A stretch of 64,000 nucleotides of DNA from Vespa crabro (lineage: Eukaryota > Arthropoda > Insecta > Hymenoptera > Vespidae), in contig NC_060972.1 of the NCBI RefSeq assembly GCF_910589235.1, positions 5,116,899-5,180,898 of the forward strand, in the 5' to 3' direction. Shown piece by piece: positions 14,398-26,017 of this stretch. The stretch's first letter is position 1. Every line of letters begins with the position of its first letter. Under the pieces are notes generated by a model. The model had not been told where the DNA came from, did no database searches, and saw only the letters and a list, made by a program, of their open reading frames with translations. Made by a program: the position numbers and the translations under genes.

Positions 14398-17252
14398 AAG
14401 AGAGAAAATACAAAGACGCACAATCCTGAAAGTAGATAGTGTAAACCGGGTATTAAGTGGCCAAGCTTCTTGAGACATGCTATTTGCCTTCTTAATAGAG
14501 ATCCCCGATGCTTGGAATTGAGCAAAATTCCGTCGACTCGGCTATTGAAATATTTTATTCTCTCGCGATCGTTTTACTTCGTCTTTCGCTACTTTTGAAA
14601 ACAGATAAGTACATAGTTTCAACTTTGTAGGATATAAATATAAATGTAAGTATATTTACCGAAATTTTATTTGTTCATTCATACGTTTTCGTTGACTCGC
14701 AATCATTGCCTCCTACATTTTCGATCCCTCCCGATATAACGCTCGAGAGAGAGAGAGAGAGAGAGGAAAGATTACTAGAAGTTGGTGGTTTGCAAAGCGC
14801 GATATGCCTTCGAGATACATGCATTTATTCAACGCCGAGCCGGCAATCCCGAGTTGGCAGGAAAAGTGCTACGAGAAATGGATGGGCCAATTTTCTATTT
14901 CGCGGCGCCTCGAGCCACGCACAAAGTCAAGATATTCCTATCTTTAGCGAATATATCTATATGAAAGGGAGCAAACCTATCTACATGAAGTTACTTTTGC
15001 TAACGTCCTACTGATTTTAAAAACATCCCGTTTCGCCATCAATTTTTAACGTAAAGACGCCATTAAAATCGTATCAATCGAAAATGAAATCTTTTACTGT
15101 GAGGGTCCGAACTGCGAGAATCGCCAACGTTTCCGGCAGAATGTGCAAACACGGCTGGAAATATCGCGGAAATACCGAAAAAGCGAAAGAGAAGCTACCA
15201 ACTACGAAGAGTGACTAGGAGGAGGACTCTGGGGAGAGGGGCATAGTAAGACGAAAAGGGAGTATACGTAAAACGAATTGTATGTCGATCGATACCAAGC
15301 GAGTTCCAGAGCCTTTTTCCCGTTGGTATAATTTACGCTTTTTCAACGAGACGTTGTAAAAATAATCCAACCTTTCACATTTTATCTATTGGATCAAACA
15401 ACGATCGAGAAACTCGCTTGACCGAATTACCATGGATACGACGCTTCCGTTTCTATTGGTTAGAATAATGAAAATGGTCAGTGAAACGCACGAATATGCC
15501 CATAAACGGTTCATTCGGCATTTCCCATCACTACTCTTCGCAGACGACTGTTATTCGTTCTACGGAAAAACACCGGCTTCGATATCGCTTTTCCATAGCT
15601 TTATCGAACGACGACTCTTTCGTTTCCGGGTCATGCAATTAGCGACGTTTCCTCTTTGCTTTACATTTCCGTGGCCCATTTTTCCTCTCTTTCTCTCCTT
15701 TCTAACCATTCTTATGGCGTATCATTACGAAAACTCTCGTACGTCGTACGCTGAAGGGATATCGCGATTTCGATCTGCTCGGTTTCTTTTCTATATGAAT
15801 TCTTGCGATTGGTTGACTATAGTGTCTTTCCTTCTCTCTCTCTCTCTCTCTCTCTCCCTCTCTCTCCCTCTCTCTCTATCTCTCTTTTCCTTCCGTCGAA
15901 TATAACGTTCCCCAGAAAAGATCATAATATTTCGTTTTATATGTATATCGATTTGTCCGTTATCGTTAGTTCGTAATCTAACAGCGGTGCGAATTGGTTA
16001 AGTTACTTCGTACACGTTCGAGCGTGTTCAGGAGAATATTCGTATATGAGAAACCACTCGATTGCGATACGGTCGATATATTTTTTGATTTCTCGCTCGA
16101 TGACGGCTCTACCGTTTTTTCTTTTTTTTCTTTTTATTTCTTTTTTTTTTCTTCTTTTTTTCATTAAAAATAACGATCGTGACGTCTCTATAATCGTTAC
16201 GCGTTAAGAGGAAAGAAAAAGGAGAAAGCACAGCGCCGCGGATAGCGCTAAAGGGAAGTAATTATAAGACAAGTACTTTAACTATCCCACTGGTGGACAA
16301 CGCATTATTCTTTATTGTTCCTCCTTATCTTTCCCTTTTAAATAAGCCCCCACGGAAAGTTGGCTCTACCCGTCTGGTAAGGAGGAACGCGCGAATAGAC
16401 AAAGAATACGCATTATTTTCCTTCTTCATCTTCTTTCATTCTTACCTTTTCATATACCACCCCTACGAGGAAAATCCTATCGAACCTTACTTTATAAACG
16501 GCTCGAAGCTGAATAAAGAAAGAACAAAAATTAAATCAGCAAAAGATTTAATTAGATCCTAATTAAGTTTTCACGAGGTATACCGTCTCTTCAAAAGTTT
16601 CGCTTTCTGAGAATTTCGGGGGACGATCGATTTTTTGCAAACGTCTTTCGGTGGAAAGAAGATATACGGTCGGAAAAAAGAACGATTCCGAAGGACCGAG
16701 TAAGAAAAATATGTGGATAAAGGAAGAACGTAGTAGGGAAACGCCAATTCGTCATGCTTTTGTTTACGAGCAAAGTCCTAAAACGGAGAAAGTTCAAAGA
16801 AGGATGAAGTTTACGTATGAAACGGTCAAGAAACGAGGGATAGAGCAATACCAGAGCGAATTAATTTCGATCGTGCCGTAATTTCTTACAGACTTTTTGT
16901 GACTTTTCTCCTTCCTAAATACTCATTCGAAAATGCGGAATTATTTTAGAGTTCGTTGGAATAAAATTAAATTAATAACATTTCCTTCGAAGGTTTTGTT
17001 TATAACAATCGAATCGAGAACATGGCTAATTTTGCTTTTTTCTTTTTTTTTTTGGAAGAAATTGTTGCTGTATTTTGTCAATAATGAAAAATTCGTTTGA
17101 AAAATTATATAACGATTCGTTATCGCGCTAGAATCCAGCAAAATGCGTTAACACGAATGTCACACGTTAATTACAGAAACAAATCGGATATTTTTAAGTT
17201 ATTTGAATAATTAATGTCGGTCAATTGAAATGTCTAAGGAAACGCATTTGAA

Positions 17253-17296
<44 letters not shown>

Positions 17297-18116
17297 GGTC
17301 AGGTCACTCAGGGTTAATATTGTCTGCTCTTACGGCACTTTATTTAATAATACACTTCAATGCTCAAACGCATAAACGGAGAAACGAGAGAAAAGAATAT
17401 GACGGTCTATTCTAATTAAACGTCGCGTTTAATGTCGCGTTTACTAGAAATTATTATTTGTTTTTCCGCTACGCGACAATATTTATCTCTTCGTTCGACT
17501 TTAATATCCTACCGAGAGATTTGATAAAAAAGGAATTCTTGCACTTGAAGCAATGTTATAAGACTTTTTAATCTTGAAGCTTCTTTATATTACATTATCG
17601 CATTTAATTACATCGTTAATATAAATTTTTGCACGTGGATAACTGTAAAAGAAAGGACTTTAAAGGTAGTACTTAGGAGATATTTATTTACTAAATATCG
17701 AAAAAATCGATCCTATTACGTCGGTTGGACGTCGATTGAAATCGATGGATAAAAAGAAGAGGTTTTAAACGGTATTTATTTCAAGTCTCTACGACTTTTC
17801 GTTCCAAAGATATCGCCTTCGAAAGATTGCCATTCATAATGTCGGTACGCGTGGCAGAAGGAGTAACGGGCGTACTACTCGTAGTAAGTAGAAAAACGAT
17901 GGTCACGTGGTCCGTGCGTAAGCTCGCGTAAATTCCAGGAATTTATGTAGATCAATGGGCCAATGACCTCTTTCAAGAAATAATGAATGTAGGCTAATGA
18001 AAATATCTTTTATATTTACATGGGAATATCTCCGGAACTATTGGTCATAGAGGCTTCAAAGAAGGACCGTTTTAAAGGATATATTTTTTACTATCTTCCT
18101 CAACTAACGTTATTAT

Positions 18117-18275
18117 TAACAATTTGTTATAAACAATTTTTTATAAATAAACAATTTTTATAAGCTCTCTTTTAAAAGGGAAATTCATCTAATCCGCGTG
18201 TTTACATATGTAAATTTACTCTTATTTAACAATTTTTTATGAACAATTCGTTATAAACAATTTTGACGATCAATT
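18117..18275 (+). repeat. Degenerate AAACAATTTnTTAT repeat
   Basis: At least six diverged copies of an AACAATTTnTTAT unit, clustered in two groups around 18117-18165 and 18228-18268. Confidence 0.6.
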
Positions 18276-19398
18276 TTGGTACGAACAAAATGACAAATAG
18301 ATAAAAACGTAATTCGCCGATACAACTTTCTAATGATCAAGCTAGAGCAATTTTCCAATTATTCCTCTCTATCTCTCTTTCTGTCTCGCGTACTTGTCAA
18401 ACCATTGCATCGTCTATACTTCATCAAGAAGATAATTGGTTTTACGTAAGACGTAAAGTATCGATGGCCCCAGACTTTGAGCGAAGGATTAATCCGTAAT
18501 TTGGTTCTCACTTGAGGTGGAATATTGTCGTTCTTCTTGAAGCGATAGTACACACACCGAGTATTGTCTCGTGCGAACATTCCTAATCCGACGCGACGCA
18601 AAGTATAGTAGGGATCTACGAAACGCGGCAACGGACATCGACGATTGCCACGAATCGATTTTCTTTACCATCCACGCTGTATGCAACTGGTAAACAAAGG
18701 AATGCCAAATCTCATCCCAAACGTCTCTCGTTCCTTTCCATCTCAAACGAAATATTCGCATATTTTCTCTGTCTATTCCCTTACTTCTTTTTTTCTTCAC
18801 ATCGGCGAAAATGTATTACAATTGAATAAGTATAATCACCTTCTTCGTCTATTTATATCTTTTCCTTTTTTAATTAAACCTAAAGATACATTTAAAAGTA
18901 ACTTTCATTATTGCCGCTGTCTTCCTATCGTGCTAAGTTTTTCTCAAAGTTATTACAAAGTATAACTCGTATTATATTGGACGTAATTCTCATCAAGAAA
19001 AAAGGGATTGAAGTGAGGTAAGACGCGAAACTCGCGGTAAGGAGGATTAAACTGAAAGCATCGAGAGAAAGATTAGCTACAGCTAAGAATTTACTAAAGT
19101 TTCTTCTCCTTATTCTTCTTTTTCTTCGATCCGCATTAGGTCGACAACAAGTTGCGATAAAAAGGTAGGAGCGGAAACGATTGCGAAAAATCGCTTTCGC
19201 GCCTTTCTCTCGTGGCTAAAGAGACGAGGCTAAACGTGTCGCGTGACGTTAGAAATCTTTTCGTGGCCTATTGTCGTCTTCGTCGTTAGAAAGAAAGAAA
19301 GAAAGGGACAAAAGAATAATTCGTTCAACCATCGGGAAAAGATCACCTCTCTATTTTCGAAGCGCGCAAAGAACGGAGTACGAAAGGCGAAAATTCTT

Positions 19399-19432
<34 letters not shown>
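19399..19432 (+). repeat. Compound (CT)n(CG)n microsatellite
   Basis: About ten CT units run directly into about seven CG units. The alternating CG part could adopt Z-form DNA. Confidence 0.9.
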
Positions 19433-22400
19433 TTTTAGCCGAGCTTTTCCCACGATAATTCGATTTCTCTTAGATTCCTATGGAGTCACGAGGAATCCTC
19501 GTAACCCACGAAACCGATGTAATTTATTTGTTTGGAAGAGATTTCGAGAAACTACTAACGAAATTCTCCTTCGCTTGCCCGATGCGAACAACGTTAATCG
19601 TTTTACGACGATAACGGCCATCGACTCGATTTATTTTTCTCTTTATTCGAGTAATGTTTTAAAGGAGATAAAACCATTTCCACCATTTGGTCCTTTTTCT
19701 TCTTTTTTTTTGTATTTCCCCCTTTCTTTTTCCTTTCTTCTCTTTCTATACAGTCGGAGAGTTCGTCCAGATGAGTTACCGTCCAAGAGATATCTTCATA
19801 AAACGCGAATGGTTTAAGCCTCGAATTCATATTGCGTTCGCGAATAAAGAGAACGAAGAGAAAGAGAGATAGATAGGAGCGGGACTCTTCTCGAGCATTG
19901 AGTTCTTTTCTCAAGGCCTTTATTTCTTGAATAAGTCAAATACTCATGAATAAATGGACAACGCGAGAAAAACGTTTATCGGCCGCGGCGGTTCCTCGAA
20001 ATCACATTTTCTGCCGAAAAGATGCAAAAATATGTGAAAATGGGAATACGCGAAAGGCGAAAACATTGAAAGAGAATAGAATTTCTTCGTCCGAGCGCCC
20101 TTCTACCACTGCTCCCCCTCTCGAATACTAAAGATTCTTTCCTAAATCTTTTCTATTTGAATTTGAATCGAGAGGGAACAGGGAATCGTTTGATAGGTAT
20201 ATGTATTTTTCGACGCGATACGTGTATATATATATATATATAATAATAAAATATGTACTCGTCCTACGAAGTAAGGACTGGAAGATCGTAGAAAGTAAAG
20301 GGCAAGGAAGAGAGAAAAAAGAGAGGATGAAAGTGAGGGGGTGGCAGAGAATTGAGGATGAGTTGACGCCGTTTTAATTAAGGTTCTATTTACTCGAGCG
20401 GAAGTAGGCTGATGCAGGATAGCTCGCGCGAGCTTGGAGCGAACGGGACGGAAGGTATCTCTGACTGCTGTCGTTGCCACTGCTTTCTGTTTCCGAAATT
20501 ATATATGACGAAACGAGTCGCGAAATTCAACGAGCCAACGCATAAATATCTATGAGATCCATTGTTATTCCACCTCCTTTTTATCCCCATTTTATTTTCC
20601 CTTCTCTCTTCTAGATCTCTCTTTTTTGTTTACGTCATAAATGTTCTTTTTCGAATGGTATGGTGAATAAAGGGAAATCTGCGAAAAGTAATCGTACACG
20701 ATCGGAAAGCGGTCGAGTACCTACCACGAGGGCGATGACGGCCACGACAATGACGAGGCCAAAGACCTCGTTTTAATTAAATTGAGCTCGATGGACAAAT
20801 TTTGTCTTTATACATATATGCATACATGCGTACATACATCACACACACACACACGTAAACGGATATAAAAATTTGCATACGATAAAACGTATATTTTGAT
20901 TCATTACGTACGATTATACTCGTATGATTATTGCTTACGAACAAGCGTCAAGTCTCTTTGGATTTTGTTCTCGCTCGGTAAGGAAGGCAAAAGTTCCAAA
21001 GTAAGTGGTAAATCCTCTGCGAAAAAAGATCACGAGACTTTCTCCCTCCCTCTCTTTCTCTCTCTATCTCTATCTATCTGCACCCTCTTTCTCTCTCGAC
21101 TTTGAATTTCTTTCTCCGTGATTCTACCGCGGATTTAGCATGGAATATTCATCTTGCTCCGTTCTCACCCTCGAACGCGATGTTTCGGTCTCACAAACGG
21201 CTTAACCATTCCACCATCTTCGTCGTCAGCACTATCACCTAGACGATTGCAACCAGCCCTTACTACCTTACTACGAAAAGTCGACTCTAAATTCAATACA
21301 GATCTGCTTCTTTGGGAAAAATATTTTCGAGTTTTATTATTGAATCGAACATTACGAATATATTCGATCGATCTTAGCTTTCCATTGGCCAAAGAACCGT
21401 TCAACACGTTTCCTTTTCTCATGAGTGTCTGATATAAAAAAAAAAAAAAAAAAAAAGTAAAAAGAAGTAAAATCTATTTAAAAAAGAGAACGAACGATAG
21501 AAAGAAAAAAGAAATCAACAATGAATTCGTTCCATTGGACGAATTTCGTTTCTCTTTCGGCATCGATTCAATCGAAAGGTATTCTTCGCATAAAGAAAAA
21601 TTCATATTTCGCTCGTTCGCTCGATCGTTCGTTTTTCAATTTCTATTATATTCCCTGCACGCCAATATTTTACTCTTAATTACCGAACATATGCATATGC
21701 GAGATATTTAATAAAATTCTTTTTCTAAGTCCAACGAAATAATTAATATAAATGAAGAGAGTGAAAATAATTAGAGAGAGAGAACGAGTAACGAAGAATC
21801 ATGGTGGTATTTCGTTATCATGTCCAATATGAATAGAAAATAATATGGAGGAAGCGTCAAAAGAATCGTTTCAAAGTTTCGTTCATTTGTGAAAGAACGC
21901 TGAAAAAAGTGTACCCAGAACGAACCGCGTATATGAAAACCGCGTATACTATATAAATGCGTACCTAAGAGGGTACGCGTGTGTACGTGGATGTAAAAAT
22001 CGATGTGGTGGACTTGTAACCGCCTGATTTGTGGTTGAAAAATAGCATCGTTTAAACGGATTCCGCTGATGCGATTCATTCGATCGATAAGCACCGAGGA
22101 GAGATAAGGAGAGTTATTTAAGTCCACACCGATTAGCGGGATATCGATTCTGCCTTAGCCAAAGTTCGATCGTCCGAAAGCGCATTGCACGGCGCACCCT
22201 TTGTCATTCGGCAGAAATATCGAGACGTTCGAGAAAACTCACCTTCCTTCTTTTTTTCTTCAAACGTTTCTTGCTTTAAACGTATGAGAGATGCTTTATG
22301 ATGAGAACACGTTTGTGTGACTCGGTAGATGTACGCACGAGTAACTGTCCACTTCCTCACTCCCCCCCCCCCGCAAGCTACATATATGAAGAAGCTAGAA

Positions 22401-22746
22401 ACTCGTTAGCGTACAGGTAGATCGTTTCACCGAATGGCAGGGCGTTACCATTTCGTAGTCAACTTCCTAGCGAACGCCACGAGTGGGAGGATGTTGGACT
22501 TTGCCTGAATGAACGAGTAAGAGAGAGAGAGAGACGGAGCAGAGGTGGAAGGAGATAGCATAAGATAGGGTAATTGATTGCTGCACGGTCCTACGTAGAT
22601 TAATAATAGTCACCGTTATCATCCTGCATATAGGGGTTTCGCCCCTGTGTCTCTTGTGTCGTGATACACGATACTTGGCTGCCACTGACTCCAGACACGT
22701 TTTAACCGTGACACGGCCATTTCTCCTTCTGTCCTGCTTTCGAAAT

Positions 22747-22800
22747 CGCGCGCGCACGCGAACACACACACACACGCGCGCACGCACGCACGCACGCACC
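22747..22800 (+). repeat. Compound CG/CA/CACG microsatellite
   Basis: Alternating purine-pyrimidine DNA of more than 50 bp: CG units, CA units, then CACG tetranucleotides. Confidence 0.9.
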
Positions 22801-24783
22801 TTTCCTGACGTAGATACGTTTTTCTTGAAAATTGAGACGACCAATGATCGATCTACATTCGTGAAAAGCACTTTTCTTATTTCTTAAAACGATATAGTCA
22901 AGTACGTCGATATACCTATACCAATACATATACGAATATGTACGTTATAGAAGAGAATTAGAGGGTATCAAAGTTTTAGCAATTTCTTTACAATTTCACC
23001 CATAATTTCTCGGCTTTTTGATAAAATTGCAGATGGAATCAGCGAACTCGTACAACTCGTCGCTCGAAAGCAGCCCAGTGTAGACAATGCGATCGCGAAT
23101 AAAAGTTTCTATGGAAAAGGGAAGAAGGAGCAATGGCTTTGATATTGAACGGAATAAGCGTCGTATCCTTTTTGGAAATAAAATTGCGATATTTAAAATA
23201 CCGACAAAGAACTGTACTTACCGTACGAAGATTTTTCCAACGCTCCAATCGTTAGTTAGTGGGCTAAGATAAGGGAAATACGCGTACGCGCTCGTCAAGT
23301 ATTCTCCCCACGCGAGAAATTTTCATCCTCGCGAAAACGTTCATCGTGTACGGACGGCGTAGCTAGAAACGCGCGTCCCTTGGTCACCGGGTCAAAATTA
23401 GAAATTGCAGTTGCACCGGCTCGCAGCTGCTACCGCTGCTGCTGCCACATTAATAATAATTTGCCGGGCACCTGGAGACCAAACGCTAATCCGTGATCGT
23501 TAACCATTATTAAGGTCGACCTAGTGGTAACCCCGTACGAAACGCCAACAAGGACGAACGAATACTCCTCTCCACATATGTATCTAATCTAGAGCTCGTT
23601 AAACGCTTGGCTAATGTGGTCGTGCGTGCGCGCGTCCGAGCTGCCATTGAATATTTTTCAAATATTATCCTTCAATCGTGTCGTCGTCGCGCTGAAACTA
23701 TTCCATTTAAGGAAAAGCTTCGTTGACTGGCCGTAAAAGGCAATGAAGCCTTACGAAAAGATCAAATTTGATCTGTTGAAAAGAAATAGAAAAAAGAAAA
23801 AAGGCAACGAAAGAACAAATTTAAATGCGAGATACGTATTTCGTTGAGAAGACCTAAAAATTTCCCGACGAATGTGGGCTATCAATCTTTTTTCGCTCCT
23901 TTTCGCAGTCTTCTGTCGGAGAAATTAGGAAACAAGTTATACGTTCCGAAGCATATAATTGACTAGGTAACGCCTATGGACGCGAACGCGAGACGTACTG
24001 GTAGATAACGTCGAATGTTCTCCAATTTACCGCGTGTGCTTCTACAATTCGCACATGGGGCCCGTTCGACTACTTAATTAATCGTTTGCACGGCTCGTAA
24101 TTACTTTCATCCTCTCGTTCGGTCTCTCTCGTCGGATGAAACGACCTGGGATTCGAATGACCGACGAGCGCGTAATTAGCGCCGTCGTGCGTTCTAGCGA
24201 GCGAGCGTGCCTTAGCGATTTCCTCTCTTGGAGCCTGACATGGAATGGGAACGTAGGTTTACGCTTACGATATCCTATTGTCCTTTTATACACGTACGAA
24301 TACTAAACGAACGCAGGTCCCATTCACCGAACAGTTCCACGAATTTTCCACGATTTTTTCTTGACTTTTTCTCCATCACAGATACTTGCTTCCATCGAAA
24401 GCAACTTCCATTCCGCGATTTTGTATGAACAAAAACAGTAAAAAAAATACATCGGACTATCTCGAAACGATTTCGTCCATTACGAAAATTCCGATAGACA
24501 TGAAAAATCTACGCTAACGATAATTAAAATAGATATGATAAAGCGCGACTAATTCCGAAAGGTAATTTATCGCAACAAGCTGAAATTGAAATTATAATTC
24601 TGCAGCGTTACGAACGGTGAGAGATACCTACTTGCTGGTCGCACGTACTTTTGTATTTGTCTTTTTCGAATTTTCCTTCGTCGCTGGAAACAACGATAAA
24701 CGCGTTGGTCGTTGTCAGCTTGTTTTCCCGTTTGTATTACTCGGTGAGGGCTTAAGGGATTATTAATAGGAAAGTCGATGCCA

Positions 24784-24826
<43 letters not shown>

Positions 24827-25950
24827 GGACAGGGTAAGAAGCGGCAACAAAGATAGCAACGAGCCAGTATGGCTCGGCTTTATTAATGATCGGCATTGCC
24901 GAGTTTGCCATGGGCCATGGGACAAGCTCGCACACGCAACGCTCTGATATTACCGCACCCTCGAAAGTTCGCCTCTCTCCCGCATTCCACGCTACATTAA
25001 TTTCGTATGGCTGCTAATTATTACACCGGATCCCTCGCTGCTTTTGTATCTCATCGCAACATTGCTCTGGAACAAGCGCTCATCCGAACAAAACTCAAGC
25101 CATGCTAATAAAACCAATCTAATTGTAAAATGTCACTTCAAAGAGGAATACGTCGACGAGGTCGACTGCTTGAAAGAAAAAAAATTCTCTGCGGTCTCGG
25201 TTGGCAGATTAGATGTAAATTCGCGCGTTGTAGAAATTACATTCTAGGTCGTACCGTGCGCATGCTCGCACTCGTGCTCGCACGATACGAGTTATAGCGT
25301 TCTAGTGTCTAGCTGCCATCGAGAGAAACACCGACGAGTTGAGCCTCGTATGGAGCACCAAATAATTTCTGTCCTGAAATCTCGCGTGCATTTCTCCCTA
25401 ATTATTGCGGAGTTGTGTAATTAAATTTAATTATAATTGGCCGTGCTGCGTCATCTGCTTCCTTTGACAAAAATCTCTTCCTTTCATCGCCATCAAATTT
25501 AACTTATTCCTTCCTCTCTCTTCCTCCGTTAGTCAACTTTTCCAAAATTTCCTTACTGTCGTGCTCGACGAAGAAGCAAATTTCGTTTGGGCTTGTAAAA
25601 CTTGTACGCTGTAAAATAATAGTATTTTACATTTATACTATTGTCAAAATAATATTATTAACGTTGGAACGTTTAAGAGACATTAGGGACGTTAAAGGAA
25701 AGACCTTTGCACCGATTGTCGTATTAAAATTTTTTAACCAAAAGAATTTCTTATCTTAAGCTTTTCCCAAAAGAAAAAAAAATATCTTCGGCTCAAGTAC
25801 TTACAATTAAAGTCTTTCTCTTTTCTCTCAAAAGCACAAAATCCTTTTACCGTGTATCCTTTTTCTTCCCAAGTTACTTCTGAACGTTTTAAAAGAATTG
25901 CAAGCGGGTCGAAGCTGAACACGAGATGTAGACACACAAACATATACAAT

Positions 25951-25965
25951 ACACACACACACCCA

Positions 25966-26016
<51 letters not shown>
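25951..26016 (+). repeat. (CA)n and 47-bp (CT)n microsatellite
   Basis: A short CA run (25951-25964) is followed by an uninterrupted CT tract (25970-26016), among the longest CT tracts in the window. Confidence 0.95.

Positions 26017-26017
<1 letters not shown>

Larger units (their letters stand above)
10001..19000. other. Non-coding stretch
   Basis: No exon was recognised. Repeats seen: (TA)n at 11385-11416, (CT)n at 12472-12492, (CCG)n at 13287-13330, (GA)n at 14363-14394 and 14742-14764, (CT)n at 15831-15886 and 17255-17294. A degenerate AAACAATTTnTTAT repeat lies at 18117-18275. The segment 10167-10235 has a codon-like, less AT-rich look on the plus strand (reads VKAVEEEETRVAAIFATVQAVG) but ends in a stop and has no convincing splice partner. 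Confidence 0.45.

Noticed and set aside
15432..15905. 157-aa plus-strand open frame
   Set aside because: It ends in a (CT)n tract read as LSLSLS and shows no family motif. It is probably a chance frame.
18359..18800. Two overlapping minus-strand frames (90 and 103 aa)
   Set aside because: The peptides look less biased than most, but I see no known motif and no phased splice partners. Worth a database search, not a feature.
24148..24170. GGATTCGAA-type sequence resembling a tRNA B box
   Set aside because: The flanking bases do not pair as a T-stem, and no acceptor stem or A box was found.
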